64,000 nt of DNA from assembly GCA_015272515.1 (NCBI GenBank), contig JACYLN010000059.1:1-64000 (forward strand), in the 5' to 3' direction. Numbering within the stretch: the stretch's first letter is position 1; the number at the start of each line of letters is the position of its first letter. Below are positions 44,880 to 54,672 of this stretch, piece after piece. Under the pieces are notes generated by a model. The model was not told the origin of the DNA, did no database searches, and was given only the letters and a program-made list of their open reading frames with translations. Origin of the DNA: Leptolyngbyaceae cyanobacterium C42_A2020_001 (lineage in GTDB: Bacteria > Cyanobacteriota > Cyanobacteriia > Leptolyngbyales > Leptolyngbyaceae). The position numbers and the translations under genes are program-made.

Positions 44880-45740
44880 TTATTTCCCCAACAACTTCAC
44901 CAGCCCAATCCCACCAAAATACAGCATCACCATCGCGCCGCCTAACAAACTCTGCGTCAATGGATCCGTGGAAGGGGTGAGCACCGCACCCACGATCGCA
45001 GAACCCAACAGCACAAATTTCCAGCCAGCTAACATTTGCTTCGACGACACAATGCCCAGCAGACCGAGCAATGCCTGGATAATTGGCACCTGAAACGCCA
45101 AGCCCGTACTTAACATCAGCAACAAGACAAAATCAAAATATTTTTCAATCGACCAGGATTGCTCCACTACGTCAGCACCATAGCTGATGAAAAAGTTGAG
45201 CGCGGCTGGAATCAGCGCAATGTAGGCAAAAAACAACCCGCCCACAAACAAAATGCTGGAGCCGAATACAATTGGACCGAGTAAACGCCGTTCGCGACGA
45301 GTTAAACCTGGAAGCACAAACGCCGCAATTTGATACAGGATCACAGGCGTAGCCACCAGAATGCCGCTATAGCCTGCCACCTTGATCGAGACGAAGAAAA
45401 ATTCGCCCGGTGCGAGTTGCAAAAATTTCACTCCCTGGGCAGGAATTTCCAGCAGGCGAACAATGTCTTTGACAAGGGCAAAGGAGGCGATCGCGCCCAC
45501 CACCACCGCAATCAACGAATAAAAAATCCGCTGCCGCAATTCTTCCAAATGGTCGAACAGCGACATTTCGACTTCATCGGGTAATTCATCGTCGTAACTG
45601 GGCGAATCTGCATCCGTAGAAGCCGTACTCAACTCCGTTATTGAGCCGTTTTCCTGAGTCGCCAAATCCTGAGTGGACGCTGTTTCTAGTTCCGAGGGAG
45701 CAGTCATGAGTCCAGACGTTCCATAAGCTGTTCCATCCAT
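44880..45740 (-). CDS. tatC: Sec-independent (Tat) translocase TatC
   Basis: A 286-residue protein with six membrane helices and the TatC core starting [28 protein letters not shown], the [17 protein letters not shown] loop and the late [11 protein letters not shown] follow. TatC recognises twin-arginine signals and forms the pore complex with TatA and TatB. The N-terminal 60 residues are an acidic, Ser/Thr-rich extension without clear homology. ATG 45740 and 45707 are both possible; the conserved core starts far inside either. It overlaps no neighbour; an unknown membrane protein is divergent. Confidence 0.95.
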   Translation of the reverse strand: MDGTAYGTSGLMTAPSELETASTQDLATQENGSITELSTASTDADSPSYDDELPDEVEMSLFDHLEELRQRIFYSLIAVVVGAIASFALVKDIVRLLEIPAQGVKFLQLAPGEFFFVSIKVAGYSGILVATPVILYQIAAFVLPGLTRRERRLLGPIVFGSSILFVGGLFFAYIALIPAALNFFISYGADVVEQSWSIEKYFDFVLLLMLSTGLAFQVPIIQALLGLLGIVSSKQMLAGWKFVLLGSAIVGAVLTPSTDPLTQSLLGGAMVMLYFGGIGLVKLLGK

Positions 45741-45826
45741 TGTATCCAGGTGTGCCCTCAATCTTGACTGAGAGACGCTAGGTTAGAGATGCTAAAGCCT
45801 GTGGTCATTTGGGAGAAGAATGGATT

Positions 45827-46465
45827 ATGGATAAGCTGAAGGCTCAGGCAGATAAACTCTGGCAACTCCTTGCCAACCCAGCAACGGGTGAGGTGTATCA
45901 AAAGACTCTGGCGCTCACCTGGTCCATTCTCAAAGAGACTGGGCTGCTGTTGTGGTTGGTCATTTGTTTGGTACTGGTGTTAGGCGATTGGTTCTGGAAA
46001 TACTCCTATCAAGCCGGGCAAAATGCCCGAATTTGGGTAACCGATTTGCAAACTAAAACAACACACGTTGCAGAGACCAATGCTGAACCTGGCGACGTAC
46101 TAACCACAACGGGCAAATCCCTGCTTGCCGCAACCCAGGCAAGTTTGAAGGCGGCATTGAATACCGCAAAAGGACAATTGGGAATGGAAGTCCTCCCAGA
46201 GCCACCAAAACCTACTTTCCGTCCTGCATCCACGATCGCAGACACCCCCCTCGAAGAAGTGGCGATCGCAGAAGCCCCAGTTCTGGAAAGACCAATCACC
46301 AACCCGCCTGCCGAAGGAATGGCGCTCCCAGAACCTTCAGAAACAACTTCTGATGTAGAAACGCCAATCGTTTCAACCCAGCCTCCAACCGAAGACGCTC
46401 CCTTTGACACAGAAGGATTGCTGAATGAACCCAAAGTGCCTGGAGCTGAATCGCCAGAGTCTTAA
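45827..46465 (+). CDS. Single-pass membrane protein with Pro-rich tail, unknown
   Basis: A 212-residue protein. One membrane helix (LLLWLVICLVLVLGDWFW, about residues 41-58) is followed by an amphipathic helix and a long disordered Pro/Glu/Thr-rich tail from about residue 120. No enzyme motif. It is divergent from tatC. ATG 45827 was preferred to TTG 45809, as a GGAGAAGA lies upstream of it. The layout suits a tethering or scaffold protein, but I cannot say more. Confidence 0.6.
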   Translation: MDKLKAQADKLWQLLANPATGEVYQKTLALTWSILKETGLLLWLVICLVLVLGDWFWKYSYQAGQNARIWVTDLQTKTTHVAETNAEPGDVLTTTGKSLLAATQASLKAALNTAKGQLGMEVLPEPPKPTFRPASTIADTPLEEVAIAEAPVLERPITNPPAEGMALPEPSETTSDVETPIVSTQPPTEDAPFDTEGLLNEPKVPGAESPES

Positions 46466-46622
46466 GTAAAAGCCTGTTGAGGTAGGGATAGGAGATAGAG
46501 GATAGGATGTCATCTGCCAAACGAGCATGGCAATAAATCGAGTATTCTGTCTTACCTACACTTTGGGATGGAATGCGATACACTTGCATTTCTGACTATT
46601 TTGATTGACGAGGTGAACCGGA

Positions 46623-48680
46623 ATGGGAGCACGCCCAACTGCGGCTGACACAGAAGACATGAAGCAAAATAAACTCGCATCTACAAAGGCGAAACGTCAG
46701 TCTAAAGCGGTTGATAGTGAGGAAGAGACGCATTCCTCACAGACAAAGCAGGATTCATTGCAAGTGACAACGAGTGAATCTGCTCCTTCTAAATCCTGGA
46801 CAATCGAAGACAGCGAAGAACTCTACCGCATCACAGGTTGGGGTGAGCCGTATTTTTCTATTAACGCCGCCGGCCACGTTACCGTTTCGCCGCAGGGCGA
46901 TCGCGGCGGTTCGCTGGATCTGTTTGAACTCGTCAATGGGTTGAAACGGCGGAATCTAAATCTGCCTCTGTTGATCCGGTTTTCCGACATTTTGGAAGAC
47001 CGGATTGAGCGCTTGAATGCGGCATTTGCCAAAGGGATCGCCCGCTACAACTATGATGGCGTTTACAAAGGCGTGTTTCCAGTCAAATGCAATCAGCAAC
47101 GGCATTTGGTGGAATCGCTGGTGAAATTTGGCAAACCCTACCAGTTTGGGCTAGAAGCTGGTTCCAAGCCGGAGTTGATGATTGCCCTGGCAACCCTGAA
47201 AACGCCTGGAGCCTTGCTAATTTGTAACGGCTATAAAGACCAGGAATACATCGAAATGGCAATCCTGGCGCAGCAGTTGGGCAAAATTGCCATCATCGTG
47301 CTGGAACAGATTGAAGAAGTGCCGATGGTGATTGAAGCCAGCCGCAAACTGGGGATTCCGCCGATTGTAGGAGTGCGGGCAAAACTTAGCAGCAAAGGGA
47401 TTGGACGTTGGGGGACTTCGGCGGGCGATCGCGCCAAATTTGGACTCACGATTCCTGAAATTCTCCAGACTGTTGACATGCTGCGGGAAGCGAATTTGCT
47501 GGACTCGCTGCAATTGTTGCATTACCACATTGGTTCTCAAATCTCCGCAATTTCCGTCGTGAAAGATGCGATTCGGGAAGCCAGCCAAATCTATGTAGAA
47601 CTGGCAAAACTGGGAGCTAGTATGCGCTACCTGGATGTGGGTGGGGGTTTAGGCGTAGATTACGACGGTTCCAAAACCAACTTCTATGCGTCTAAAAACT
47701 ACAACATTCAAAACTACGCCAACGATATTGTGGCGGAAGTGAAAGAAGCCTGTGTCGAACGAAAAATTCCCGTTCCCACCTTGATTAGTGAAAGTGGGCG
47801 GGCGATCGCATCCCATCAATCCGTCCTCGTCTTTAACGTATTGGGAACCAGCGACGTTCCCACTGGAGCACCTGAACCCCTGCGCGACGACGAACATCTC
47901 ATCATCCGCAACCTCTGGGAAACCTACGATTCAATCAACGTGGACAACTATCAAGAAATGTTCCACGACGCGGCGCAGTTTAAAGAAGAAGCGGTGAGTC
48001 TGTTCAACTTTGGCTACGTCAGTTTGCCAGAACGTGCCCGGGCGGAACGACTGTTCTGGGCGTGCTGCGAAAAAATCTTGACTATTGCCCGCCAGCAAGA
48101 ATACGTCCCCGATGACCTGGAAGATCTGGAAAAGATCATGGCATCGATCTACTACATCAACCTGTCGGTGTTTCAATCGGCACCGGATAGTTGGGCGATC
48201 GACCAGCTTTTTCCGATCATGCCGATTCATCGCCTGGATGAAGAACCGACCAAACGAGCTACCCTTGCTGACCTCACCTGCGATAGCGACGGCAAAATCG
48301 ACCAGTTTATCGACTTGCGCGATGTCAAACACGTTTTGGAACTGCACGACCTGAAGCCTGATCAACCCTATTATCTGGGGATGTTCCTCAGTGGTGCCTA
48401 TCAAGAAATTATGGGCAACTTGCACAACCTGTTTGGCGACACCAACGCCATCCACATTACCCTTACGCCAAAGGGCTATCACATCGACCATGTGGTGAAG
48501 GGTGACACCATGACCGAGGTGTTGGGCTATGTGCAGTATGATTCAGAAGATTTGGTTGAAAGCATTCGTCAACAAACAGAACACGCCCTGCAAGAAAAGC
48601 GCATCACCATCGAAGAATCCCAATTGCTCTTGCAAAACTATGAACGCAGTTTGAGCCGTTACACCTACCTGTCGGCTTAG
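46623..48680 (+). CDS. speA: Biosynthetic arginine decarboxylase
   Basis: A 685-residue PLP enzyme (fold III) that makes agmatine from arginine, the first step of one polyamine route. The PLP-lysine motif GVFPVKCNQQ is near residue 150, YLDVGGGLGVDYDG and the late ESGRAIASHQ are also family marks. The first 60 residues are a polar, disordered extension. Cyanobacteria typically carry two SpeA copies; only one is here. It is convergent with nadA. Confidence 0.96.
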   Translation: MGARPTAADTEDMKQNKLASTKAKRQSKAVDSEEETHSSQTKQDSLQVTTSESAPSKSWTIEDSEELYRITGWGEPYFSINAAGHVTVSPQGDRGGSLDLFELVNGLKRRNLNLPLLIRFSDILEDRIERLNAAFAKGIARYNYDGVYKGVFPVKCNQQRHLVESLVKFGKPYQFGLEAGSKPELMIALATLKTPGALLICNGYKDQEYIEMAILAQQLGKIAIIVLEQIEEVPMVIEASRKLGIPPIVGVRAKLSSKGIGRWGTSAGDRAKFGLTIPEILQTVDMLREANLLDSLQLLHYHIGSQISAISVVKDAIREASQIYVELAKLGASMRYLDVGGGLGVDYDGSKTNFYASKNYNIQNYANDIVAEVKEACVERKIPVPTLISESGRAIASHQSVLVFNVLGTSDVPTGAPEPLRDDEHLIIRNLWETYDSINVDNYQEMFHDAAQFKEEAVSLFNFGYVSLPERARAERLFWACCEKILTIARQQEYVPDDLEDLEKIMASIYYINLSVFQSAPDSWAIDQLFPIMPIHRLDEEPTKRATLADLTCDSDGKIDQFIDLRDVKHVLELHDLKPDQPYYLGMFLSGAYQEIMGNLHNLFGDTNAIHITLTPKGYHIDHVVKGDTMTEVLGYVQYDSEDLVESIRQQTEHALQEKRITIEESQLLLQNYERSLSRYTYLSA

Positions 48681-48705
48681 CCAGGGTTTGAAGTGTGACC
48701 AGGGG

Positions 48706-49692
48706 CTAACTGCCCACGGTGCGGCTCATGGCTAACATCCGCTGAATGGGCTTTAGAGCGGCGGCTTGGGTTGCTGGGGGCAGGGTGATTTCGGGAGTGC
48801 GGTTTTTCATGCAGAGATACAGCTTTTCCAGGGTGTTTAGCCGCATGTGGGGGCATTCGTTGCAGGCGCAGTTGTTGATCGGTGGCGCAGGGATGAAGCG
48901 CTTTTGCGGCTCCACTTTTTGCATCTGGTGAATGATCCCCGGTTCGGTGGCGACGATGAATTCGCGGCTGGCGCTTTGCTGAACGTATTTCAACAAGGCA
49001 GTGGTGGAGCCAACATAGCTGGCGTGCCGCAGCACCGCAGGTTCACATTCGGGGTGGGCGATCGCTTCAGCGGTAGGGTGCTGCATCTTCAACTGCACCA
49101 TTTTCTTCTCAGAGAAAGTTTCGTGTACCATGCAGCTTCCCTGCCACAGCACCATGTCGCGCCCGGTTTGCTCAATCACATATTTGCCCAGGTTGCGATC
49201 GGGCGCAAAGATGATCGGTTGGTCTTTGGGAATCTGGTTCACAATCTGCACTGCATTGGAGCTAGTACAGATAATGTCACTCATCGCTTTAATTTCTGCT
49301 GTGCAATTTATGTAAGAAATTACCAAATGTCCTGGATAAGCTGCCTTAAATTTAGCGAACTCATCGGGTGGGCAACTGTCTGCCAGAGAACAACCTGCCT
49401 CCAGATCGGGCAACAACACCAACTTATCAGGATTCAAAATTTTGGCAGTTTCAGCCATGAAATGAACCCCAGCAAACACGATGATATCTGCATTGGTCTC
49501 TGCTGCCTGGCGAGACAACCCCAGCGAATCACCGATGTAATCGGCAATATCTTGAATATCGGGATCCTGATAGTAATGCGCCAGGATGACCGCATTCAGT
49601 TCTCGTTTGAGATCACGAATCGCATCAAACAGGTCAAGCGGAACCCAATTTAAGGTAGAAGAGTTGGTTGTTGGGAGAGCAGCAGTAAACAA
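48706..49692 (-). CDS. nadA: Quinolinate synthase A
   Basis: A 328-residue [4Fe-4S] enzyme that condenses iminoaspartate with dihydroxyacetone phosphate to quinolinate in NAD synthesis. [16 protein letters not shown] starts the first domain; cysteines in [21 protein letters not shown] and [10 protein letters not shown] include the cluster ligands. TTG 49692, read as MFTAALP, is the chosen start because other cyanobacterial NadA begin with MFT; an AGGTG lies about ten bases upstream. An unusual TTG start keeps expression low if true. Confidence 0.94.
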   Translation of the reverse strand: MFTAALPTTNSSTLNWVPLDLFDAIRDLKRELNAVILAHYYQDPDIQDIADYIGDSLGLSRQAAETNADIIVFAGVHFMAETAKILNPDKLVLLPDLEAGCSLADSCPPDEFAKFKAAYPGHLVISYINCTAEIKAMSDIICTSSNAVQIVNQIPKDQPIIFAPDRNLGKYVIEQTGRDMVLWQGSCMVHETFSEKKMVQLKMQHPTAEAIAHPECEPAVLRHASYVGSTTALLKYVQQSASREFIVATEPGIIHQMQKVEPQKRFIPAPPINNCACNECPHMRLNTLEKLYLCMKNRTPEITLPPATQAAALKPIQRMLAMSRTVGS

Positions 49693-49848
49693 AATCTAAA
49701 GCACCTTTTGACAGAACGCACTTTTGATTATAGTGCTTTTCACCAAAAGCCATCCACTCTTAAATCTTAATTTCTACTGGAACTTCCGACATCAGATGGT
49801 GCAATTACCCGCCTGAACATTCCTGGAAGGATAAGCAGAACCTATCAA

Positions 49849-49933
49849 CGGAGAGGGGGGGATTCGAACCCCCGTTGGGTTGCCCCAAACTTGATTTCGA
49901 GTCAAGCGCATTCAACCGCTCTGCCACCTCTCC
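49849..49933 (-). tRNA. tRNA-Ser (anticodon CGA)
   Basis: Reading the minus strand, the acceptor stem GGAGAGG pairs with CCTCTCC, the D-arm is GCAGAGCGGTTGAATGC, and the anticodon stem TTGA/TCAA encloses CTCGAAA with anticodon CGA. A long variable arm (class II) follows, with the T-loop GTTCGAATC and discriminator G at 49849. Length 85 nt; the CCA end is not encoded. The gene lies between nadA and comEC. Confidence 0.93.
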
Positions 49934-49982
49934 AAAAAGTGACTCTACATTATTGTACTCGCCTCTCGCCCGCTCATGTCCG

Positions 49983-52208
49983 TTATTCTGGATCGACTGC
50001 ATCTCCTGGTGTGATGATTCCTTCGGATGGAGTCCATTGAATCGCTCCATCTTGCCCAGTAATAGAAAACCGAATTCCTTGCTGTTGCAAGTATCGAATT
50101 GTTTCTGGTTCAACTTTGTGACTGGAGACGATCGCGATTTCAGGTTTGATTACTTCCACAATTTTTGGATGAATCGAGGAGCCAGCCCACCATAGAACTT
50201 GAGCGCGTGGAAGCTGGATTGTGGCTAGTACCCCTTTTGCTTGTTCTGTTTTCAACCTATCCAACCACAACCAGGTTTGATCGCGGATAGTAAACTGTGC
50301 GATCGCGGGATCTACACTCAACAACTGGATTTGAGTTGAGCCAACTTTCACGGGTTGATTGAGTGTGAGCGGTGCGAGAACGGGTTGAGAATGTGCTTTA
50401 TTTTGCTTCGTCTGAAAATTAACTGGAACAAAGGGTGGCTGTAGCAGATATTTGACGGGCACCGTTTGAGCCACCGTGTTCCAGTTAGTGGCAGCTTGCG
50501 AATCTAACGCGATCGCCCAATCAATCTGGTTAATGCCATTTTTTTGGAGGTAGGGCAGTAGCGTGAACTGCGCTGTCTGGGAATCGCTGCCCCCCATAAC
50601 CAACACTCGACCGCGATCGCGCACCACCATTGCAGGTTCACGATTTGTTGCCAGAATTGTGACGCTTGTTAAGGTTGCCCCAGCCCCCAAAGGCAGCAAT
50701 AACAGCACAAGGCTCGCCGCGAATGCCATCCACCAGCGCCGTTGCCACCAACGATGAAAGCTGGATAAACCGAGTAGTCCATAAAGAATGAGCACCGTAA
50801 TCACTGAAATGGTACCGATCGCGTAAGCATTTCCGGGCAACTGGTTGAACCCATTCACAATTGCAATCAGCGCTTGAGTCGGATATTTGAGCAGCCATGC
50901 CAATCCACTACCGCCATCTATCCAAACGATGGCAACCAGCGCACTCGCCATTCCCCCCAGGCTAATCAGAGAAATGAAAGGAGTTGTGATCAGGTTGGCT
51001 GGGATGCTGTAAGGCGACAACACCCCAAACGCACCTAATTGCAAGGGTAATGTCCACAGGTAGGCAGCGATGGGCACCGCAACCAGAGGGGCGATCGCAG
51101 AGGGCATCCAATCCAGTCGTTTTGATAAAGGCGGCACGGTCACCAGCAATCCCAACGTTGCCAGAAAGCTGAGTTGAAATCCCAGATCCCATATCCACAA
51201 TGGGTTCACAATCAGCAGAATTGTTGCTGTCAGCAGCATGGATCCCAACGGTTTCACTTTACGATTCAGCCCCAGCGCCACCAGTCCGCCAAATCCCATC
51301 AGTGCAGCTCTTAACACGGCTGGTTGCAAGCCCGCCAAGCCGACAAAACTCGCCAGCGCCAACGTTCCAATTCCACACTGCACCCGTTCTGAGAAGCGAC
51401 GAGTCAACGCCAGCACCACACCCAAGATGAGTGAAGTCTGGAAGCCGGATGCTGCCAGGGCGTGGGCAAGTCCCACCCGCACAAATGCATCTTTCACGGG
51501 GTAGGGTAAGTCTACGGCGCGACCGCCCAAAACCATGGCGCTGACTAATGCGCCCTCCGGGGTACCCAGGCTCTTTTGCTGTGCCTGCACGATGCGCTGC
51601 TGAATCTGCCACCATCCCCAGCCGCTGACATCTTGCCGCAGTTCCACGCGATCGCCCCGCAATCCAGTAAAACTGCCTTCTTTTTGTAAAAACTCCTTAA
51701 AATCGAACCCATGAGGATTCACCGCAGGTTTGGGTAAATAGAGCGACCCGGAAACGCTCACCCGTTGCCCTGGATGTAAAGTCGTTGCCTGGTCAGGTGG
51801 TACGGTGACATACACCTTGCCAGTCACAACTTTGCCATCACCAATCGGTGCAATTCCTTGCGCCTGTAGCCAAAATTGAGCCTTTTGGTTGCGGGTCAAG
51901 CGGGGTAGGCTAGTAACCTCACCTTCCACTAACACCTCTAAAGAATCTTCTGTGGGAGACAGCAATCGGCTGATATCGTAAGCTGGGGGCTGGGGTATTC
52001 GCAGTTGAAAATACACGGTTGCCAGCAATGCAATTACACCCGCGATCGCCCAGTGGTTTCCAGGCAGAGCACTTTTCCCAAAACGGGAAAAGAGTAACGA
52101 TGCCAAAACTCCTATACTGAGCAGAATCCAGCCACCGTAGGGAATGGCGGTAAACAGCAATCCCAAAATGAATGCCCAGCAAACAGTAGCCGCACTTGCG
52201 GAACCCAT
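49983..52208 (-). CDS. comEC: ComEC/Rec2-family DNA-uptake channel, MBL domain degenerate
   Basis: A 741-residue membrane protein of the ComEC/Rec2 family, which passes single-stranded DNA across the inner membrane during natural transformation. It has an N-terminal membrane and DUF4131 segment, then the Competence core with about eight helices (including HALAASGFQTSLI and LVNPLWIWDLGFQLSFLA). The C-terminal domain is shaped like a metallo-beta-lactamase but lacks the HxHxDH zinc site: the segment reads AIALDSQAATNW. ATG 52208 follows a GGGGGG run. pil and comEA genes are not in the window. Confidence 0.9.
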   Translation of the reverse strand: MGSASAATVCWAFILGLLFTAIPYGGWILLSIGVLASLLFSRFGKSALPGNHWAIAGVIALLATVYFQLRIPQPPAYDISRLLSPTEDSLEVLVEGEVTSLPRLTRNQKAQFWLQAQGIAPIGDGKVVTGKVYVTVPPDQATTLHPGQRVSVSGSLYLPKPAVNPHGFDFKEFLQKEGSFTGLRGDRVELRQDVSGWGWWQIQQRIVQAQQKSLGTPEGALVSAMVLGGRAVDLPYPVKDAFVRVGLAHALAASGFQTSLILGVVLALTRRFSERVQCGIGTLALASFVGLAGLQPAVLRAALMGFGGLVALGLNRKVKPLGSMLLTATILLIVNPLWIWDLGFQLSFLATLGLLVTVPPLSKRLDWMPSAIAPLVAVPIAAYLWTLPLQLGAFGVLSPYSIPANLITTPFISLISLGGMASALVAIVWIDGGSGLAWLLKYPTQALIAIVNGFNQLPGNAYAIGTISVITVLILYGLLGLSSFHRWWQRRWWMAFAASLVLLLLPLGAGATLTSVTILATNREPAMVVRDRGRVLVMGGSDSQTAQFTLLPYLQKNGINQIDWAIALDSQAATNWNTVAQTVPVKYLLQPPFVPVNFQTKQNKAHSQPVLAPLTLNQPVKVGSTQIQLLSVDPAIAQFTIRDQTWLWLDRLKTEQAKGVLATIQLPRAQVLWWAGSSIHPKIVEVIKPEIAIVSSHKVEPETIRYLQQQGIRFSITGQDGAIQWTPSEGIITPGDAVDPE

Positions 52209-52317
52209 GATGCCCCCCAAGAAATTCCCCTGACTACGAAAAAGCCCCAAGCATTGCTTGAGGCTAATGTAAGAATTCCCTAAGCCGAATAAAAAATAGA
52301 CGACGGGTGGAGATTGT

Positions 52318-52809
52318 TTAGATCGATAACCCTAATTTCAACCCAAACGCAGCATGAACAATCAGGAGGAGCATGACGAGGGTACCTAAATAGGCATGGG
52401 TCATGCGTAACACTGGTTTGTCTCCACCAAACCCGCTAAGAGAAATTAAACCGTTGGTCCAGAGCAGCAGCACTACGGCGGAACCTGTCCAAAAGTGGGG
52501 GCTTTGCAGAATGGGTTTGTTTTGCATCACCAGCGACAAAATGCCACCGGTGTAGCCCAGAGTGATAAACAACGTCATCAGTGGAGCAAGTTTGCGGTGA
52601 TCGGCACGACTTTTGATCTGCTTGTCTTTGTCCTGGGAAATTCGCCCTTGCCAGCCAGCATAAGCAACATAACTTCCCATGACGAAAGCAACGATCGCCA
52701 TCATCACAGGATGCCCCCAATGCACGATGGGTTCTGGTGTGTTGAGGGTGCGGAACCAAGCCGCGATCGGTTCTAGAAACTGACTCAGTTGAGTCCCTAA
52801 GTTTTCCAT
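52318..52809 (-). CDS. DUF4079-family membrane protein
   Basis: A 163-residue protein with four membrane helices. HWGHPVMMAIVAF, DHRKLAPLMTLFITLGYTGG and MTHAYLGTLVMLLLIVHAAFG contain several histidines inside helices, a pattern that suits haem binding as in cytochrome b561-like folds, but this is not shown. The DUF4079 family is restricted to cyanobacteria and plastids. It lies upstream of comEC on the same strand with a gap of about 110 bp. Confidence 0.82.
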   Translation of the reverse strand: MENLGTQLSQFLEPIAAWFRTLNTPEPIVHWGHPVMMAIVAFVMGSYVAYAGWQGRISQDKDKQIKSRADHRKLAPLMTLFITLGYTGGILSLVMQNKPILQSPHFWTGSAVVLLLWTNGLISLSGFGGDKPVLRMTHAYLGTLVMLLLIVHAAFGLKLGLSI

Positions 52810-52998
52810 GTTTGTTGCACTCGTAATGTAGACAGGATCGGGTTTGAGAATTGGCGATGAATCACACCTGCAATGATGCTAGAAGGAATAGGTTACGCAC
52901 GATTGTTGTGATTGCAACATTTGATTGCACGCTGATCCATCTGTTTAGTATGCTCCTGTAGTGTCTGACTTGAGAACACGTGAGGATATGTAGAGAGG

Positions 52999-53493
52999 AT
53001 GAGTTCATTGCGACGGTTGACCCGCATGATTCGCGATCGCTTTCAGGATGACAACTTTTTAGAGACGCTGAGCGGTGTTGAGGTTTTAGTATCCAAAGTG
53101 TTGTCGATCGCCATGATTTTGGTGATTTTGGTCGCCGTGTATAATCTCACCATTTTTCTAGTCAGAGACTTTCTCATTCCTGAAGTCATGTCTCCAGATT
53201 TTGGGCGGTTTAGCGTCAGCCTGTTCAAGATCTTTGGGCTATTTTTGAATGTGCTCATTGCCCTGGAAATTCTGGAAAACATTACAGCCTATTTGAAAAA
53301 GCATGTGATTCAGGTTGAGTTAGTCATTGTTACTTCACTGATTGCGGTTGCGCGAAAAATTATTATTTTAGACTTAGACCAGAAAACCGCATTGGAGCTA
53401 ATTGGGCTAGCGTTTGCCATTTTTGCCTTAGCTAGCAGTTATTGGATTGTGCGGCATGTAGCTCGTAAATCTGATGACTCGAATCTTCATTAA
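52999..53493 (+). CDS. PsiE-family (phosphate-starvation-inducible) membrane protein
   Basis: A 164-residue protein with four membrane helices: VLVSKVLSIAMILVILV, LFKIFGLFLNVLIALEILE, VIVTSLIAVARKIIILD and ALELIGLAFAIFALASSYW. The NVLIALEILENI and AVARKIIILD segments are the PsiE family's most conserved parts. The name comes from E. coli, where the gene is induced by phosphate starvation; its function is unknown. A GAGAGG precedes the ATG. narM follows 16 bases later. Confidence 0.85.
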   Translation: MSSLRRLTRMIRDRFQDDNFLETLSGVEVLVSKVLSIAMILVILVAVYNLTIFLVRDFLIPEVMSPDFGRFSVSLFKIFGLFLNVLIALEILENITAYLKKHVIQVELVIVTSLIAVARKIIILDLDQKTALELIGLAFAIFALASSYWIVRHVARKSDDSNLH

Positions 53494-53509
53494 ATTAAAA
53501 AGTTGTTTT

Positions 53510-53962
53510 ATGGCTCAGTTTTTCGAGTTTGAATCAGACTTTGTTGAGTCTCTACGCTGCATTCCCATGCAAATTCGGATGAAGTTAGATACGTGTGGTA
53601 TCAAGCTGAAGCTACCCCAGTGGAATCAATTCAGCCAGAGCGATCGCCAGCTTCTAGTTGATCTCCCCTGTGAGACAGAATCTGACGTAGAAATCTATCG
53701 CACCACCCTGCAAGGATTGGTGCGAGAACGGACGGGAGTGGAAGCCTCAACCCTTGAGATTGACTCATCACCCGCCTGGATAGATGCCACAACTATTCCA
53801 ACAAGTGTGCAAGAAAAAGCGACAGAGCTTGGAGCTGCGATCTCGCCTGAACAGTGGGCATCGCTAACCCCGTTGCAACGGTTTGCTCTGATCAAGCTCA
53901 GTCGCTCTAGTCATGAAAATCGCAACTTTCTACCCGCCTTGCAGGAATTCAAACTGGTTTAG
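53510..53962 (+). CDS. narM: Nitrate reductase-associated protein
   Basis: A 150-residue soluble protein matching the cyanobacterial Nitr_red_assoc (NarM) family, needed for active nitrate reductase NarB. It begins FFEFESDFVESLRCIPM and includes VRLDKLPCETESDVEIY-like residues (LLVDLPCETESDVE). A C-terminal SPEQWASLTPLQRFALIKLSR segment also fits. ATG 53510 gives the normal length. narB and the nitrate transporter are not in this window. It follows the psiE-like gene by 16 bases, so the pair is probably one transcript. Confidence 0.85.
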   Translation: MAQFFEFESDFVESLRCIPMQIRMKLDTCGIKLKLPQWNQFSQSDRQLLVDLPCETESDVEIYRTTLQGLVRERTGVEASTLEIDSSPAWIDATTIPTSVQEKATELGAAISPEQWASLTPLQRFALIKLSRSSHENRNFLPALQEFKLV

Positions 53963-54287
53963 TCGTAAATTTTTTGGGTTTGCTCTACTTCATCATCATT
54001 TTATAAAGTAGACTGGGCAGAAAAGGGTTCATTGATGCAGTGGAGACATCAGTGAAGGAAGATTCAAGAGGCTGTCTTCCTTTGCCTGAGCTGATTTTGC
54101 TGCCCGTTGGTAGTTCAACCGTCCAAACGATCTGCCAAGTGAACTGCCAACTTAAGATTTCAAATAAACAAGCCTTGACAATTGACTGATTGAAAAAAAT
54201 CAGGGTTGAATCCTGTTCATAGGATGCCGTGTTTCCCCGCCAAGAGACGCACGACACCCTAATTATTCTTTTGGGAATCATCATTAT
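53963..54287. other. Intergenic region after narM
   Basis: About 325 bases without a gene. AAGGAAGA (54055-54062) pairs with TCTTCCTT (54075-54082), a plausible terminator stem for the psiE-narM transcript. A TTGACA at 54175-54180 is a possible -35 box for the next gene; the -10 is unclear. Confidence 0.4.
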
Positions 54288-54566
54288 ATGCTAACTAACG
54301 CCGAGATCAATCCCCCCAAATCGGGTGAGATGGAGTCAGCGCCCTTCATTGAGCCTGAGGCAACCCTCCCTAATCCATCCACGTCCTCCTATAAGGACCG
54401 CTTGAATCGTTGGGCGATCGCCCGGATTAAAACCGACAAAACGCTTGAGGTGGTTGCTCGTTTTCGTAGGCGCTCGGATGCGGATGGACACTTGAGGTTT
54501 TTTCAGCAGCAATCCTTAAACGATCAATTCATCGTCATTTTTGAAAAGCAAGAGCATGAGAAATGA
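54288..54566 (+). CDS. Conserved cyanobacterial hypothetical protein (92 aa)
   Basis: A 92-residue soluble protein. Residues 1-35 are Pro/Ser-rich and probably disordered. Residues 36-92 form a basic compact domain (RLNRWAIARIKTDKTLEVVARF, RRRSDADGHLRFFQQ) that looks like a small cyanobacterial family whose name I do not know. Its function is unknown. It begins a new transcript after the narM terminator. Confidence 0.6.
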   Translation: MLTNAEINPPKSGEMESAPFIEPEATLPNPSTSSYKDRLNRWAIARIKTDKTLEVVARFRRRSDADGHLRFFQQQSLNDQFIVIFEKQEHEK

Positions 54567-54672
54567 ATCAGGGGGCGTTATACAAAGGCAATGCCCTGAT
54601 GAAATGTAACCTTACTTTGTTGTAATAAGTTGACGATCAAACAGCTACCCCTCTGTGCTGTAAAGTTGACTT

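Noticed and set aside
48847-49653. A 268-residue plus-strand open frame inside nadA
   Set aside because: It lies antisense to a clearly conserved enzyme gene and has no homology I recognise; long antisense frames are common in genes of this base composition.
49805-50113. A 102-residue minus-strand frame
   Set aside because: It runs through the tRNA-Ser gene and the end of comEC, so it cannot be a protein gene.
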